This document shows, one piece after another, positions 45,793 through 55,222 of a DNA stretch of 64,000 nt. The notes under the pieces were generated by a model. It was not told where the DNA came from. It made no database searches and saw nothing but the letters and a program-made list of their open reading frames with translations. Origin of the DNA: Stereocaulon alpinum (Eukaryota; Ascomycota; Lecanoromycetes; Lecanorales; Stereocaulaceae); assembly GCA_018257865.1 (NCBI GenBank), contig JAEUBA010000005.1, forward strand, positions 434,001 through 498,000. Reading direction: 5' to 3'. Position 1 is the first letter of the stretch. The number at the start of each line of letters is the position of its first letter. The translations under genes and the position numbers were made by a program.

Positions 45793-47762
45793 ATGCATTC
45801 TCTCCATAACTCCAAGGACCATGGCCACCAGGTACTTGTGCCGTCTCCCCAATGTACCTTGAATTGTCAAGCATTATCCATCCATCTGCCACCTCTTGGT
45901 CAAGGTCGAGACTCCATTCCAGACAATAATTATATCTCTCCACCAATGTCGGCCTCTTGGGATCGGTCGAAGTTTGACGAATCTTATCTCCATCGTTCTA
46001 ATGGTCACCGTCAATACTCACTGACTCCTCCATCGACATCGTCTCGCCTTTCAACATCAACCACCTCGCGCCCTCCCACCTCGTCTGGAAAGCTAAGCCC
46101 CACCAATGCTAGGACTGTTAATGCCAATAACCAATTGGGGAAAGATGTACGCGGGGACTTGAGTACACCAAGTAGCACTGACCGCGAAACGCCAGGTATC
46201 TCATCGCGATTGGGCAGTGACAACCATACTACACTTGGAGAGTCGAACGAGGATTTTTCATCGAATGCTCAGGACTCTCCTGAAGGGCAGCTGGTTGCTG
46301 GGCCTCCAGGCATTGCTCGCAGAGCGAAAGCTCACGTTCCATCAGCATGCGTCAATTGTAAGAAGAAGCATCTGGCATGCGAGACTAAGCGGCCGTGCAG
46401 TAGATGTGTACAGACTGGCAAAGAGGTGAGATATTCCAATGGTACATCTCAGAACTTTTGGAAAGTGCTTATTTCTTTTAGGCTAGCTGCGTTGACGTTC
46501 AGCACAAAAAACGAGGTAGGCCTCGCCTCCGTGAAGAAGACAGCCTTCGAGAGGTTGCTTTCGGAAGTGAATATCCTCATGCTGAGCTATACTCGGGCTC
46601 TAACTGTCTTGCCGATCCTCAATCTGATCGTCGCCGCTCGAAGACGTATAGAGAGCTGCGCTCTCAGCCGGAGGTCCCATACGCGGATCAGCGACCAAGG
46701 ACGTCCGATCCTTCGTACTCGCAACCGCCCTACTTGCATGGAGCCGCCACATACCCGGTTTCAGCCCCCACTAATACCTTTCTTAATGAGTCTATTCCAA
46801 CGGTACTCCTTACACCTGATTTCGTGGTCGCTCAACACAACCGCGCATTCAGCGACGCTCTGTCCCTCTCGTTCACAGCCAGAGCACAAACCCTCCTCGA
46901 CCTAGTTGTGCCTGCAGAACGCGAGAAAATCCAACGACTCCAATCCGTGATGCGTTCCGAGCTTAGGGATGCGGCTCACTCCACGCAGCATATGCGAGGC
47001 GGCCAAAGCTCCCACGCATCCATGCCGGCTATCGAGCACCTCGATATAGCACATGCTACAGCCGGTTTTCGCACGCGCTCTGAATACTGGACCTTTCGCC
47101 TACCCAGAGAACAGACACGGGGCTTCCCTATCTCGATCTCGCTCGCCAAAGACGGTGCACACTTCGTCGTGCTTACGCTGGTCCAAAGCACAAGCTCCCT
47201 TCAAGCGCTGCAGTCGCCACCTCTACAACAAATCATTAGAAGCCCACCGATCCTCCCTTCCTCGTCCGTGCGTGGCGCCATCCAATCACCACCCCAACAA
47301 CCCCATCACACTCACCTACCCCACCATCGCCCCCGCAGCAGCCCTTCCGATGTCGCTCTCCCCTACCTCCTCTCCACCCAATCATCCTCCTACGATGAAC
47401 AAATGCTCCAAATGCAACAGCCCTCCCACAGCCTAGCACAATACAAACAATCCTCTCCACCCCACCACTCCCTTCCATACAACGCCACACGCACCGACTC
47501 CGGCGGCTCAAGCGGAAGCTCGGATATCCCGCGCAGCTCCCCGGGCTCTCACTCCGGTCAGACTATGGATCGAGATAGTCTTCGTCATCTACAACTTCCT
47601 CCTATCCGGACGGCACCGACCAGTGATCCGGCGGGAAGCAAGGACAGGAGCAGGAGACATCAGAGCGAGACGCCAAGTCCGGCGCGGAACAGCCCTCATG
47701 GATCCAACAGCATCAAGAGGAAGAAGAGAAGGAGAGTCGATATCGAAGGATTGTTACGTTGA
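45793..47762 (+). CDS. Zn(II)2Cys6 transcription factor
   Basis: Two exons, 45793-46425 and 46482-47762, with a 56-bp intron; 637 residues. The zinc cluster has Cys at 186, 189, 196, 202, 205 and 214; the sixth Cys (ASC) is encoded after the intron, so splicing is needed to complete it. It is followed by QHKKRGRPRLREED, an AT-hook-like basic segment. A middle region (SIPTVLLTPDFVVAQHNRAF to SLAKDGAHFVVLTLVQS) resembles a PAS-like sensor. The C-terminus is Pro/Gln/Ser-rich and ends in a basic NIKRKKRRR-type signal (SIKRKKRRRVD). The overall plan recalls the Ert1/Rds2 group of carbon-metabolism regulators, but I do not assign orthology. The upstream region is long, as expected for a regulator. 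Confidence 0.85.
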
Positions 47763-48428
47763 AGCTGGAGGTCTGGGCTGTGTTTGGGAGATTGTACCGT
47801 TCGCCCTCTGCTTCCTGGAAACGCTCAACAAGCTCAGAGCGCCGAAGAGGAAATGCCCTGCGGGATTAGTACAGTGTCTGGACACCTCAGGCGGCCTCCT
47901 CATTAGATCGAGTCGAGCTGTTCAACCTCTTCAAGGCGACGAAACGGAGTTCTGAACGAGCGATGCCCGAGATGTCCAGACACAGCAGGAATTAGATTTT
48001 GGGATTCTGGGAGCATTGCATTTGATCCGCTTTTTTCACTCTTTAATCGCAACGCCTGACATACTCGATTTCGAGTGTAACTGATTGGGCATTGAGGGAT
48101 ACTGTAATAGGTTTGTGTGGAGGATTCTGAGTGGAAAAGCAGTGGGCGAATGTAGTCTCTCAGAGACCATGGTGGATTGGATACGGGTAGATAGGACTGT
48201 CCTTTCAATTAAGGAAGGGAATGGATTGAATGGCTGGGCAATATAGATGAGTTAAAAGCAATTGTGCGATACCAGTTGAATGGCTGATGTTTATGATGTT
48301 TATAGATCGTAAAACGGTCTTTCAATGCGTCTACATGCCAATGTCTATGCAAACATCCTCCCTAGAACTAAGAAATACCTTTGAACATAACATCATCACA
48401 TTCCATTCCATATACATAACCCCAACCC
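47763..48428. other. convergent 3' region
   Basis: Tail-to-tail spacer between the Zn2Cys6 gene and FAD1. No gene is seen. Confidence 0.5.
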
Positions 48429-49301
48429 TCACGACTCCCTCCCCGCCCTCTCCTCCCCTTCCTGCTCCAACATCCAAGCAGGCCTATACGCTCCTTCCAC
48501 ACCCTCAACCCTCAGTCTCGGATTCGGATGCGTATCATTCGTCCCGCCAAGACTCGTATACCCCCTCTCATAAAGCACACAATACTCCACGCCCAAATAT
48601 CTCAAAAACGCCCAAACCTCTTTATACCGCCACTCCAGCACCGGATGGACCCTCATAAACGGCGGCCACCCGCGATCCGTAGGATCAAAAGGCGTAAGAT
48701 ACGCGCCGTGCGGGTCTGTGCGCCGGGTGCCGACGAAGATGGCTTGGATGGAGGAACCGGCGCCCGACAGGTATTCTGCGAAGGCGGCTTTCATGCCTTT
48801 TTGGGAGGTGTAGCGGGATAGAGCGAGGTGGTATTTTGAGGAGGTGCTGGCGATGAAGGTGTCGACTTCGGGGAAGGGGTGCGGGGGTGGGATTAGGATG
48901 CTGTGGAGGGAGGGGGGGAGATGGGTGTGGGTGGAGAGGAGGGAGAGGTAGAGGATTAGGAGGACCAGGCAGTCTTTGCCGCCGTTGTAGGAGAGGGAGA
49001 GGGTGTGGAGTCTGGAGGTGTTAGTAAGGCTCAATGGATGGAGATGGAGAGGGAGGCTGTAGCCGAGAGTGTGTGAATGGACGTACGGATAGCGTTCTAA
49101 GGCTTCAGATATGATGCTTAGCGAATGGCGGCATTGAGCCTGCACGTTTCTCAATGTTTCCGTCTTGACGTCTTCCTGAAGGAACGCTTCGACTTTGGCA
49201 TGCAGCTCTGCGCAGAGTGTTCGGAGGGGGTTTGAATCCTCATTGTTGGTTGGCTGTTGAGTCTGGCCATTGATGCTCGATTCGGCCTCAGTCTCTGGCA
49301 T
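48429..49301 (-). CDS. FAD1: FAD synthetase (FMN adenylyltransferase)
   Basis: Two exons on the minus strand, 49301-49087 and 49011-48429, with a 75-bp intron that is stop-free and a multiple of three; splicing gives 265 residues and joins ALERYP to LHTLSLSYNGGKDCLV. The protein is a PAPS-reductase-fold adenylyltransferase that makes FAD from FMN and ATP. Diagnostic blocks are SYNGGKDCL (PP-loop), VGTRRTDPHG, FDPTDRGWPPFMRVHPVLEW, and GYTSLGGTNDTHPNPRL. The length is near that of yeast Fad1. The acidic tail EQEGEERAGRES is unremarkable. Confidence 0.95.
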   Translation of the reverse strand: MPETEAESSINGQTQQPTNNEDSNPLRTLCAELHAKVEAFLQEDVKTETLRNVQAQCRHSLSIISEALERYPYVHSHTLGYSLPLHLHPLSLTNTSRLHTLSLSYNGGKDCLVLLILYLSLLSTHTHLPPSLHSILIPPPHPFPEVDTFIASTSSKYHLALSRYTSQKGMKAAFAEYLSGAGSSIQAIFVGTRRTDPHGAYLTPFDPTDRGWPPFMRVHPVLEWRYKEVWAFLRYLGVEYCVLYERGYTSLGGTNDTHPNPRLRVEGVEGAYRPAWMLEQEGEERAGRES

Positions 49302-49680
49302 TTCGCGACTGGTGTGAGAAGACCCAATCCATCAAGAGAGCTCGGAAAACTGAGATGTCATGGTTGGCGGTGTGTCGGAGTACTTCAGAAAACATTCCGA
49401 ACTCAGCGTCTCACTACTGCACGTCATGCTGGAGGAGCGGAAATTCTCCGCCCAATTACAGCGGTTAGGGCTATCTGTCAGGGCTAGGACAACGGGATAG
49501 AGAGTCGTCTAGGGGCCGTGAGAGAAGTAAGTAGGCAATGTTCCGAGCTTTGTTTCTCCGAGGAAGAGCTTCTCCATCATTGTGGCTATTCTTGGTAGTG
49601 AGACTAGCTCTGGTGTAAAGTCTGGTATACGCTGTAGCGTCAGGCTACTACCAAAGACATGTTTCCAGTGTTACCTTTCC
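49302..49680. other. intergenic spacer FAD1/DBP4
   Basis: Holds the FAD1 promoter and DBP4 3' end; both genes read on the minus strand. No gene is seen. Confidence 0.5.
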
Positions 49681-52095
49681 TCAACCAAGCAATCCAGAAA
49701 CCATAGCTTCGAGATCTTCCAAGGTCTCAGGTTCCTGCATAGTGACGTCGTCGTGTTTTTTGCGCTTGTGGTGCTTGGACTGTGTTTCATCTCCTAAATC
49801 GTCCTCAAACCATTTCTTCCGCCGTTTCTTGGCAGGGACCTCCCTGTCTCCTTCCTCATCAACCGCATCCTCTCCAGCAATCGCATCAAAACCCGCGTCT
49901 TCTCCGACACCTCCTTCGAATCCTTCGTCGGGTACTAATAGTACCGCTCCCGCGCCTTCTTCAAGCTCCTCGCTTTCAGCCGCATCCCTCTCTCTAGCCT
50001 TCCTCTTCTCGCGCTTCTCCTTCTTCTTGGCCTTAGCAGCCTGCTTGTCAGCCAGGTCTGCAGTCTGTAGCCGCTCTTGCTCTGCGGCTAAGAATTCAGC
50101 CTGCTGAAATGGTGCGGGTCCGCGTTGCTTGAATTGAGCCTCATCTTCAAGCTCGTAGACTTCGTGTGGGTTTCCCTCGGAGTCGTATACTAGCTTTTTG
50201 CCTTTGTCTTTCAACTTTAGGAGCTTCTTTTTGGATTTAAGGAGTTTCTCTTTGCGTTTCGAGTCAACAACTAGGAGCGCCATTGCATCCTTTCTCTGAC
50301 CAGGTATCTGTGCCATAGCGTTTTCACTACTCTCACCATCAATGCTTGATGCATCGCTCAAGCGTCTTTTGACGCTCAGAAAATCGTTTTCCCCGTTCAC
50401 ATCTTGCGTCGTCTTGACTTTTCCATCATTTCCGTCGTTGACAAGCTTAGCGTAATGATCTGCGAACACATCTTGATTCGTTCGCTCAAACATCCGATCG
50501 TATTTTGTCTTCACAGTGTTCTTCCTAAGTTTGGCTTCTGCGTCAGTGTCGTCTTCGCCTGAAGATGATACCGCTTGCCGTGGTGCGTTCTTGAGGCTTT
50601 TGGCATTATCACCTTTGAGGAACTTGATTTTTGGGGCTCCTGGCAAACCCAAGCTTGTGGAGAACTCTTCTAGGGGCAGATCGTTTAGCTTAAAGATTTC
50701 CTTGTCCCTTTGTATATGTATCGACCTGACGTAGGAGACGAAAGCCTTCTGTCCCAAGTACTTTAACTCAGGGTCCTTGAAGCACATGTTTTGGAGCTGA
50801 TTCTTTACACTCTGCTGCTTCTTTTGGCGAACATTGATCTTCTCAACGATGACCTTTTTCTGTTCCAGACGTTGTAACATTCCTTCCTCCTCACTTGGTT
50901 CCAGGAAAAGTACAGCTCTGCCATCTCGCTCGTAGCGTGCTGTTCTTCCCACGCGATGTATATAAGTATCGGCATCCTCCGGGCAGTCCAACTGTATCAC
51001 CCAATCTACAGCTGGAAAGTCTAGACCCCTTGCAACTACATCCGTAGCGAATAAACAAGAATTTTTCGTAGCAGAGAATTTGGTGGTAATGTCGAGTCTC
51101 ACGGTCTGCTTCTGTCTCCCATGTAGATGCATTAAAGGGATACCAGGTTGCATATGCCTGAAAGCTTCGTAGACAAACCGGACTTGCTTGCCTGAGGAGA
51201 GGAAGACTAGGATCTTGGATTTCAGATTGGCCCGCAGGAAACTCCACAAAGTATCAAGCTTCTCAGGCAATGGCGTAACAATATAATTCTGCTGCAGAGT
51301 CGAAGGTGTCGCACTGCTCGCTGCCTCATGGACAGACACATACTCCGGATCTCTCAGACTTAGTCGAGCCAGGTCCGACACCTTCTTCGTCTGCGTAGCA
51401 CTAAAAAGTAGCGTCTGTCTTTCCTTCGGCAAATGTTCCACAATGGCATCCACAGTGCTCTGAAACCCCATGTCCATGATCCTGTCCGCCTCATCCAGTA
51501 CAAGCATCTGCAAGTTGTCGATCTCGAACGCTGCCGTTTGGTCCATATGCTGAAGCATTCTTCCCGGCGTGCATACTAGTATATTCATCCGTCCCAACCT
51601 TTCTCGCTCCTCTTGTAGACTCTTGCCCCCAATAACTAGCCCTGCTGAGAAAGTATGATAGCGGCCGATCTTTCGTAGAACTTCGAAGATCTGGATCGCC
51701 AGCTCGCGGGTAGGCGACAGTATGAGCGCCCCCAATCCATCTAGCTCGGTCCATTTCTTTCTGTAGAGGTTCTCTAAGACTGGTACCAGGAACGCAAGGG
51801 TCTTTCCACTACCTGTTTTCGCGGCACCGAGGATGTCTGAACCTTTCAAAGCATGTGGTATGCCTCTTCTTTGGATGTCTGTGAGGTTCTTGAAATACGA
51901 TGCTTCGAGTCCAGAGGCTGTAGGCTGCGACAGTGGCAGGCTCGCAAAGGTGTCATAGTCGCTTTCTTTGACATTGATTTCTTGGACCCGTTGATTGAGG
52001 TTGCCTAAGTCTTCCTCCTCTCGCTTTCTTTTCAAGGGTCGAGCTGGCGGTTTTGATTTGGGAGACTTCTTCTGCCCAGTAGGTACGGGAGCCAT
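49681..52095 (-). CDS. DBP4: DEAD-box RNA helicase Dbp4 (Hca4)
   Basis: A single-exon 804-residue protein. Dbp4 is a nucleolar helicase for early pre-rRNA processing and release of U14 snoRNA. Motifs in order: Q-motif Gln about 75 (LTDIQRRGIP), Walker A AAKTGSGKT about 91-99, PTRELA about 128, TPGR about 176, DEAD 201-204, SAT 232-234, ATDVVARGLDFPAVDW and HRVGRTARYERDGRA. The C-terminal third is charged with KKEKREKRKARERD and a final basic KHHKRKKHDD segment, as in the family. The start at 52095 (MAPVPTGQKKS) is preferred to 52212 because it matches the family and leaves room for a promoter before the divergent DnaJ gene. Confidence 0.95.
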   Translation of the reverse strand: MAPVPTGQKKSPKSKPPARPLKRKREEEDLGNLNQRVQEINVKESDYDTFASLPLSQPTASGLEASYFKNLTDIQRRGIPHALKGSDILGAAKTGSGKTLAFLVPVLENLYRKKWTELDGLGALILSPTRELAIQIFEVLRKIGRYHTFSAGLVIGGKSLQEERERLGRMNILVCTPGRMLQHMDQTAAFEIDNLQMLVLDEADRIMDMGFQSTVDAIVEHLPKERQTLLFSATQTKKVSDLARLSLRDPEYVSVHEAASSATPSTLQQNYIVTPLPEKLDTLWSFLRANLKSKILVFLSSGKQVRFVYEAFRHMQPGIPLMHLHGRQKQTVRLDITTKFSATKNSCLFATDVVARGLDFPAVDWVIQLDCPEDADTYIHRVGRTARYERDGRAVLFLEPSEEEGMLQRLEQKKVIVEKINVRQKKQQSVKNQLQNMCFKDPELKYLGQKAFVSYVRSIHIQRDKEIFKLNDLPLEEFSTSLGLPGAPKIKFLKGDNAKSLKNAPRQAVSSSGEDDTDAEAKLRKNTVKTKYDRMFERTNQDVFADHYAKLVNDGNDGKVKTTQDVNGENDFLSVKRRLSDASSIDGESSENAMAQIPGQRKDAMALLVVDSKRKEKLLKSKKKLLKLKDKGKKLVYDSEGNPHEVYELEDEAQFKQRGPAPFQQAEFLAAEQERLQTADLADKQAAKAKKKEKREKRKARERDAAESEELEEGAGAVLLVPDEGFEGGVGEDAGFDAIAGEDAVDEEGDREVPAKKRRKKWFEDDLGDETQSKHHKRKKHDDVTMQEPETLEDLEAMVSGLLG

Positions 52096-52238
52096 TCCTG
52101 TCTGACTTGCTGGAGAAAGTGCCCTGTACCTTTCCATAACAGTTTCAATGGAGATATCTTCACTTTCTGGCCGCGCTAAGATAAGATAAGCGTCATACAT
52201 GCCGACTTCCACTCTTCAAGCAACAGACCCCTTACACA

Positions 52239-53051
52239 ATGACGATCAAGGAAGAACTGAAGGAGGAAGTGAAAGAGGAAGGGGGAGGCAAAGACGAGCT
52301 TGACGCTCTCGATGCGCTTGAAAAGGAAGCTGCTGAATATAACAAAGTATGTACTCCAAACAGCTCCCGCCTCGTTCAAACTACTAATAGACCTTTACTA
52401 GGATGCTGAGATAGACCGTATACTGAAAGCTTTCAAACTAGATGCGTAAGTCCTTCTTACACTAAATGCCGGTAACATTCCAGCTAAACTTGTCCACTGC
52501 CCAGCTACGCAGTCCTCGACCTCCAACCCGGCGTCCCCGAATCCGAAATCAAAATCTGCTACCGCAAGAAATCACTACTAATCCATCCCGACAAAACATC
52601 CAACCCTCGTGCCCCTGATGCCTTCGACCGTCTCAAAAAAGCCCAAACAGAATTAATGGATGAGAAAGCCCGCACCAATCTCGACGAATGCATAGCCGAT
52701 GCGCGTATGCTATTAATGCGTGAACGAAAGCTCACAGTTGACAGCGAAGAAGTGAAGAACCCTGATAAAGAATTTAAAGAAGCGTGGAGACGGAAAACGG
52801 TGGAGGTACTGGTGGATAATGAGCAGAGAAGAAGGAAACAGATAAAGGCGCAGATGCAGGAGGAGGGGAGGGAGCAGAGGAAGGTGGATGAAGAGATTGA
52901 GGGGAGGAAGAGAAGGAGGGAACATGAGCAGGCTTGGGAACAGACGAGGGAGGGGCGGATTGGAAGTTGGAGAGATTTCCAGCAGAAGGCGAAGGGGAGT
53001 GAGGGGGATGGTGGGTTGAAGAAGAAAAAGAAGATGAAGGTGCTTGGTTGA
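52239..53051 (+). CDS. DNAJC8/Spf31-like J-domain protein
   Basis: Three exons, 52239-52346, 52402-52445 and 52505-53051; introns 55 and 59 bp; 232 residues. After an acidic start, the J-domain runs YAVLDLQPGVPESEIKICYR with the catalytic HPD at about 78-80 (LLIHPDKTS). The rest is highly charged helix (KEFKEAWRRKTVEVLVDNEQ, REQRKVDEEIEGRKRRREHE) and ends in a Lys run (KKKKKMKVLG). This matches human DNAJC8 and S. pombe Spf31, found in spliceosomal complexes. The gap to DBP4 is only 143 bases, so both share a promoter; its end is 152 bases from the end of TAP42. Confidence 0.93.
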
Positions 53052-53203
53052 AGTGGGAGGGGTCTTTCAATATTGGCATGAAATGAGCTTGGAGTCTTAG
53101 GGTAGAGGCGTTGATTGAGCTGCAATCCTCTGGCCTTGAGGTGCAATGCTCCGGATTCAATATAGATATGCCCGATGAGGTTCCATATGCTAGGTTTTAG
53201 ATG

Positions 53204-54380
53204 CTATCCTCGATTTATTGTATTACCACTACCTTTCGGATTTGCCTCAGTAAATTCATCCCATTCTCTTGCTTTCATCGTCTCGGCATCCGCTTTGTCT
53301 AGATTGTCCTCGTCGGGCTCGGTTGGCCGGCCTGACTGCTCTCCTCCACCATCAATCATGCCGCCCCTCCTCTTCTCCTCGTCCAGATAATCGTCTATGG
53401 TCATGGTCGGTAAACTGTGGTCTGGTCTGAAGACACCATCTCGTAGCCTTTGCCGACTGTCCAGCAAGGTGAAGGGTCTAAGGGGCTTCCCATCCTTGTC
53501 AAGTATGGGTCCAGCTTTACTACCGTTCATGAATCGTGATACTGGCCCATCTAAGCGGTCAGAGTACGGATCTTTACGCTGGTCCATACGTTCGCGGTAG
53601 TCTGCCTCTCGTTGTTCAGGGTCTGCTGGCGGGGTTGGAGGCATAAGTGCCAGTATCTTCAGCTCCTGAGCTGTCTGGTCAAGAGCATGGAACGTATGGT
53701 GAACGCAGAGCTCGACTTCGGCCAAGTATAATTCTCGGAGGGTGGCATCATCGCCGCGGAGCTCCAGAGGAACCTTGGCAATGAACTGTAAGCTTGTTAG
53801 AAGCAACTCTGTCGAATGTTTGGAACAGACTTGCCTCGAGCTTGAGCTTCAATTCTTGTTCCTGCTTGAATCTTGCGATCTTCACATCTCTGCGCATTGA
53901 CGGATCATTGGTAGACATCAACGAGAAATCATCCCTGCTATCGATGTACCTTTCGTAAAGTCTCCTGTCATTGTTGGAGAGCATGCGGTAGGTATCCAAA
54001 AGGCTTAGATAGCGTTCGAAAGCTTCCTGTGCTCTTCGCAGCACCGCTTTCCGGCTCGACACGCAGTCTTTCGCTACGAGGTCGGCCAAGTAGTAGTCAA
54101 TCAAAAGGTATCTGAGGACAGTCAATTATGCTGCTCAAGCCGAGCTCGCGTGATAGGTACTAAGGTACTGTAGATCCCCAGATGCTATGTCCTCCTCCGT
54201 CTCGTTCGGGCTGAACAGTGATATGCGGTCACCTATCTTTCGGCATTCTTCGAGGTTCGCAATAGCTGCTTGTAGATTCTCTTGGTAGAGGGTGCTGGTT
54301 GGATCTGAAGTCTGCTCCAAATGTTTCCGCTGGGCTTTGGCTGCTGCAAACAGAGTACGTATGTTTGATTGGTGCTCCAT
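53204..54380 (-). CDS. TAP42: PP2A-associated protein Tap42 (alpha-4)
   Basis: Three exons on the minus strand, 54380-54169, 54111-53835 and 53785-53204; introns 57 and 49 bp; 356 residues. Tap42 binds the catalytic subunits of PP2A-type phosphatases downstream of TOR. Conserved blocks: YLLIDYYLADLVAKD, AFERYLSLLDTYRMLS, DPSMRRDVKIARFKQEQELK, and FIAKVPLELRGDDATLREL joined across intron 2, then FTLLDSRQRLRDGVFRPDHS and the C-terminal acidic tail. Intron 2 starts with GC (GAG then GCAAGT); any GT donor nearby breaks the frame. It is head to head with the dcl1 gene. Confidence 0.94.
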
Positions 54381-55222
54381 TGTTCATTTTACCATGCGTT
54401 CAAGAAAGCATCTATGTAGAGTAGCGCTTCCGAACCAAGATGTCGCGTTGAGGTGGAGTTGATAGGTTTGAGAGTGAGCCAATAGTGGGGCGGTTTCGAC
54501 TTCACGAAAGCGCGCTAGAAGGGTGCACCACTAGGTACTGTACCTGTTAAAGGAGCCCCATAAGTGGCAGTCTAGGTGGTAAAATGCGGTACCCGGAAAG
54601 TTCCGAATTGCGCTATAGCAGGGTAGCTCTAAGGTAGGTACCTTTGGCGTTGACGACGGGCTTTAGGCAAGCCTCCCAGTTTTGTATTATAGCCCACTGA
54701 GCGGCTTGGGCCGCCGAGCAGTGAGCCCTTCTAGTGTTCGACTTCAATTGTTTATGGACCACTTCCATTCTGAGTGTATTACTCCGTACACAACACAAGA
54801 TTACCTTCGCAAGACGTGGAGTACATCTCTCCACGTTAATGTGTTGACCTACAATTCAAGAATGAATTGACACGACCCGTGATATACTGGTTGTCACTTT
54901 GATGCTCACTCGCAGATTCTCACTCGCGGGGTAAAGCTCCCAGACGCACTGTTAAGTGTCAAACGGCCTGCCATTTCCTTCCACAATCAACATATGTCTC
55001 CTTACGCTAAAGTCATCGTGTTGACACTACTCTTCTGTCATAAGTTTGCTTAGACCCACATTCATCTGTTGCCCGCCATCTTGCTAGTCATTGCCATCCA
55101 ACAATTGTTAGCCTTGCAGAGCTCTCGGGTTCCTGATTGTCAACACTGGGTTTGTACAATCACGCGCCATTTGATCTCTTCAGCTCGAACAGGATTCATT
55201 CTCAGACCCATCTTCAACGACC
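54381..55222. promoter_or_regulatory. bidirectional region TAP42/dcl1
   Basis: An 842-base head-to-head spacer. It contains the near-palindrome AGGTACTGTACCT at 54533-54545 and AGGTACCT at 54636-54643, like those in the FIP1/NUP49 promoter. No gene is seen. Confidence 0.5.

Noticed and set aside
49742..50107. 121-codon plus-strand frame rich in Ser
   Set aside because: Antisense of the acidic/basic tail of DBP4; low complexity by mirror coding.
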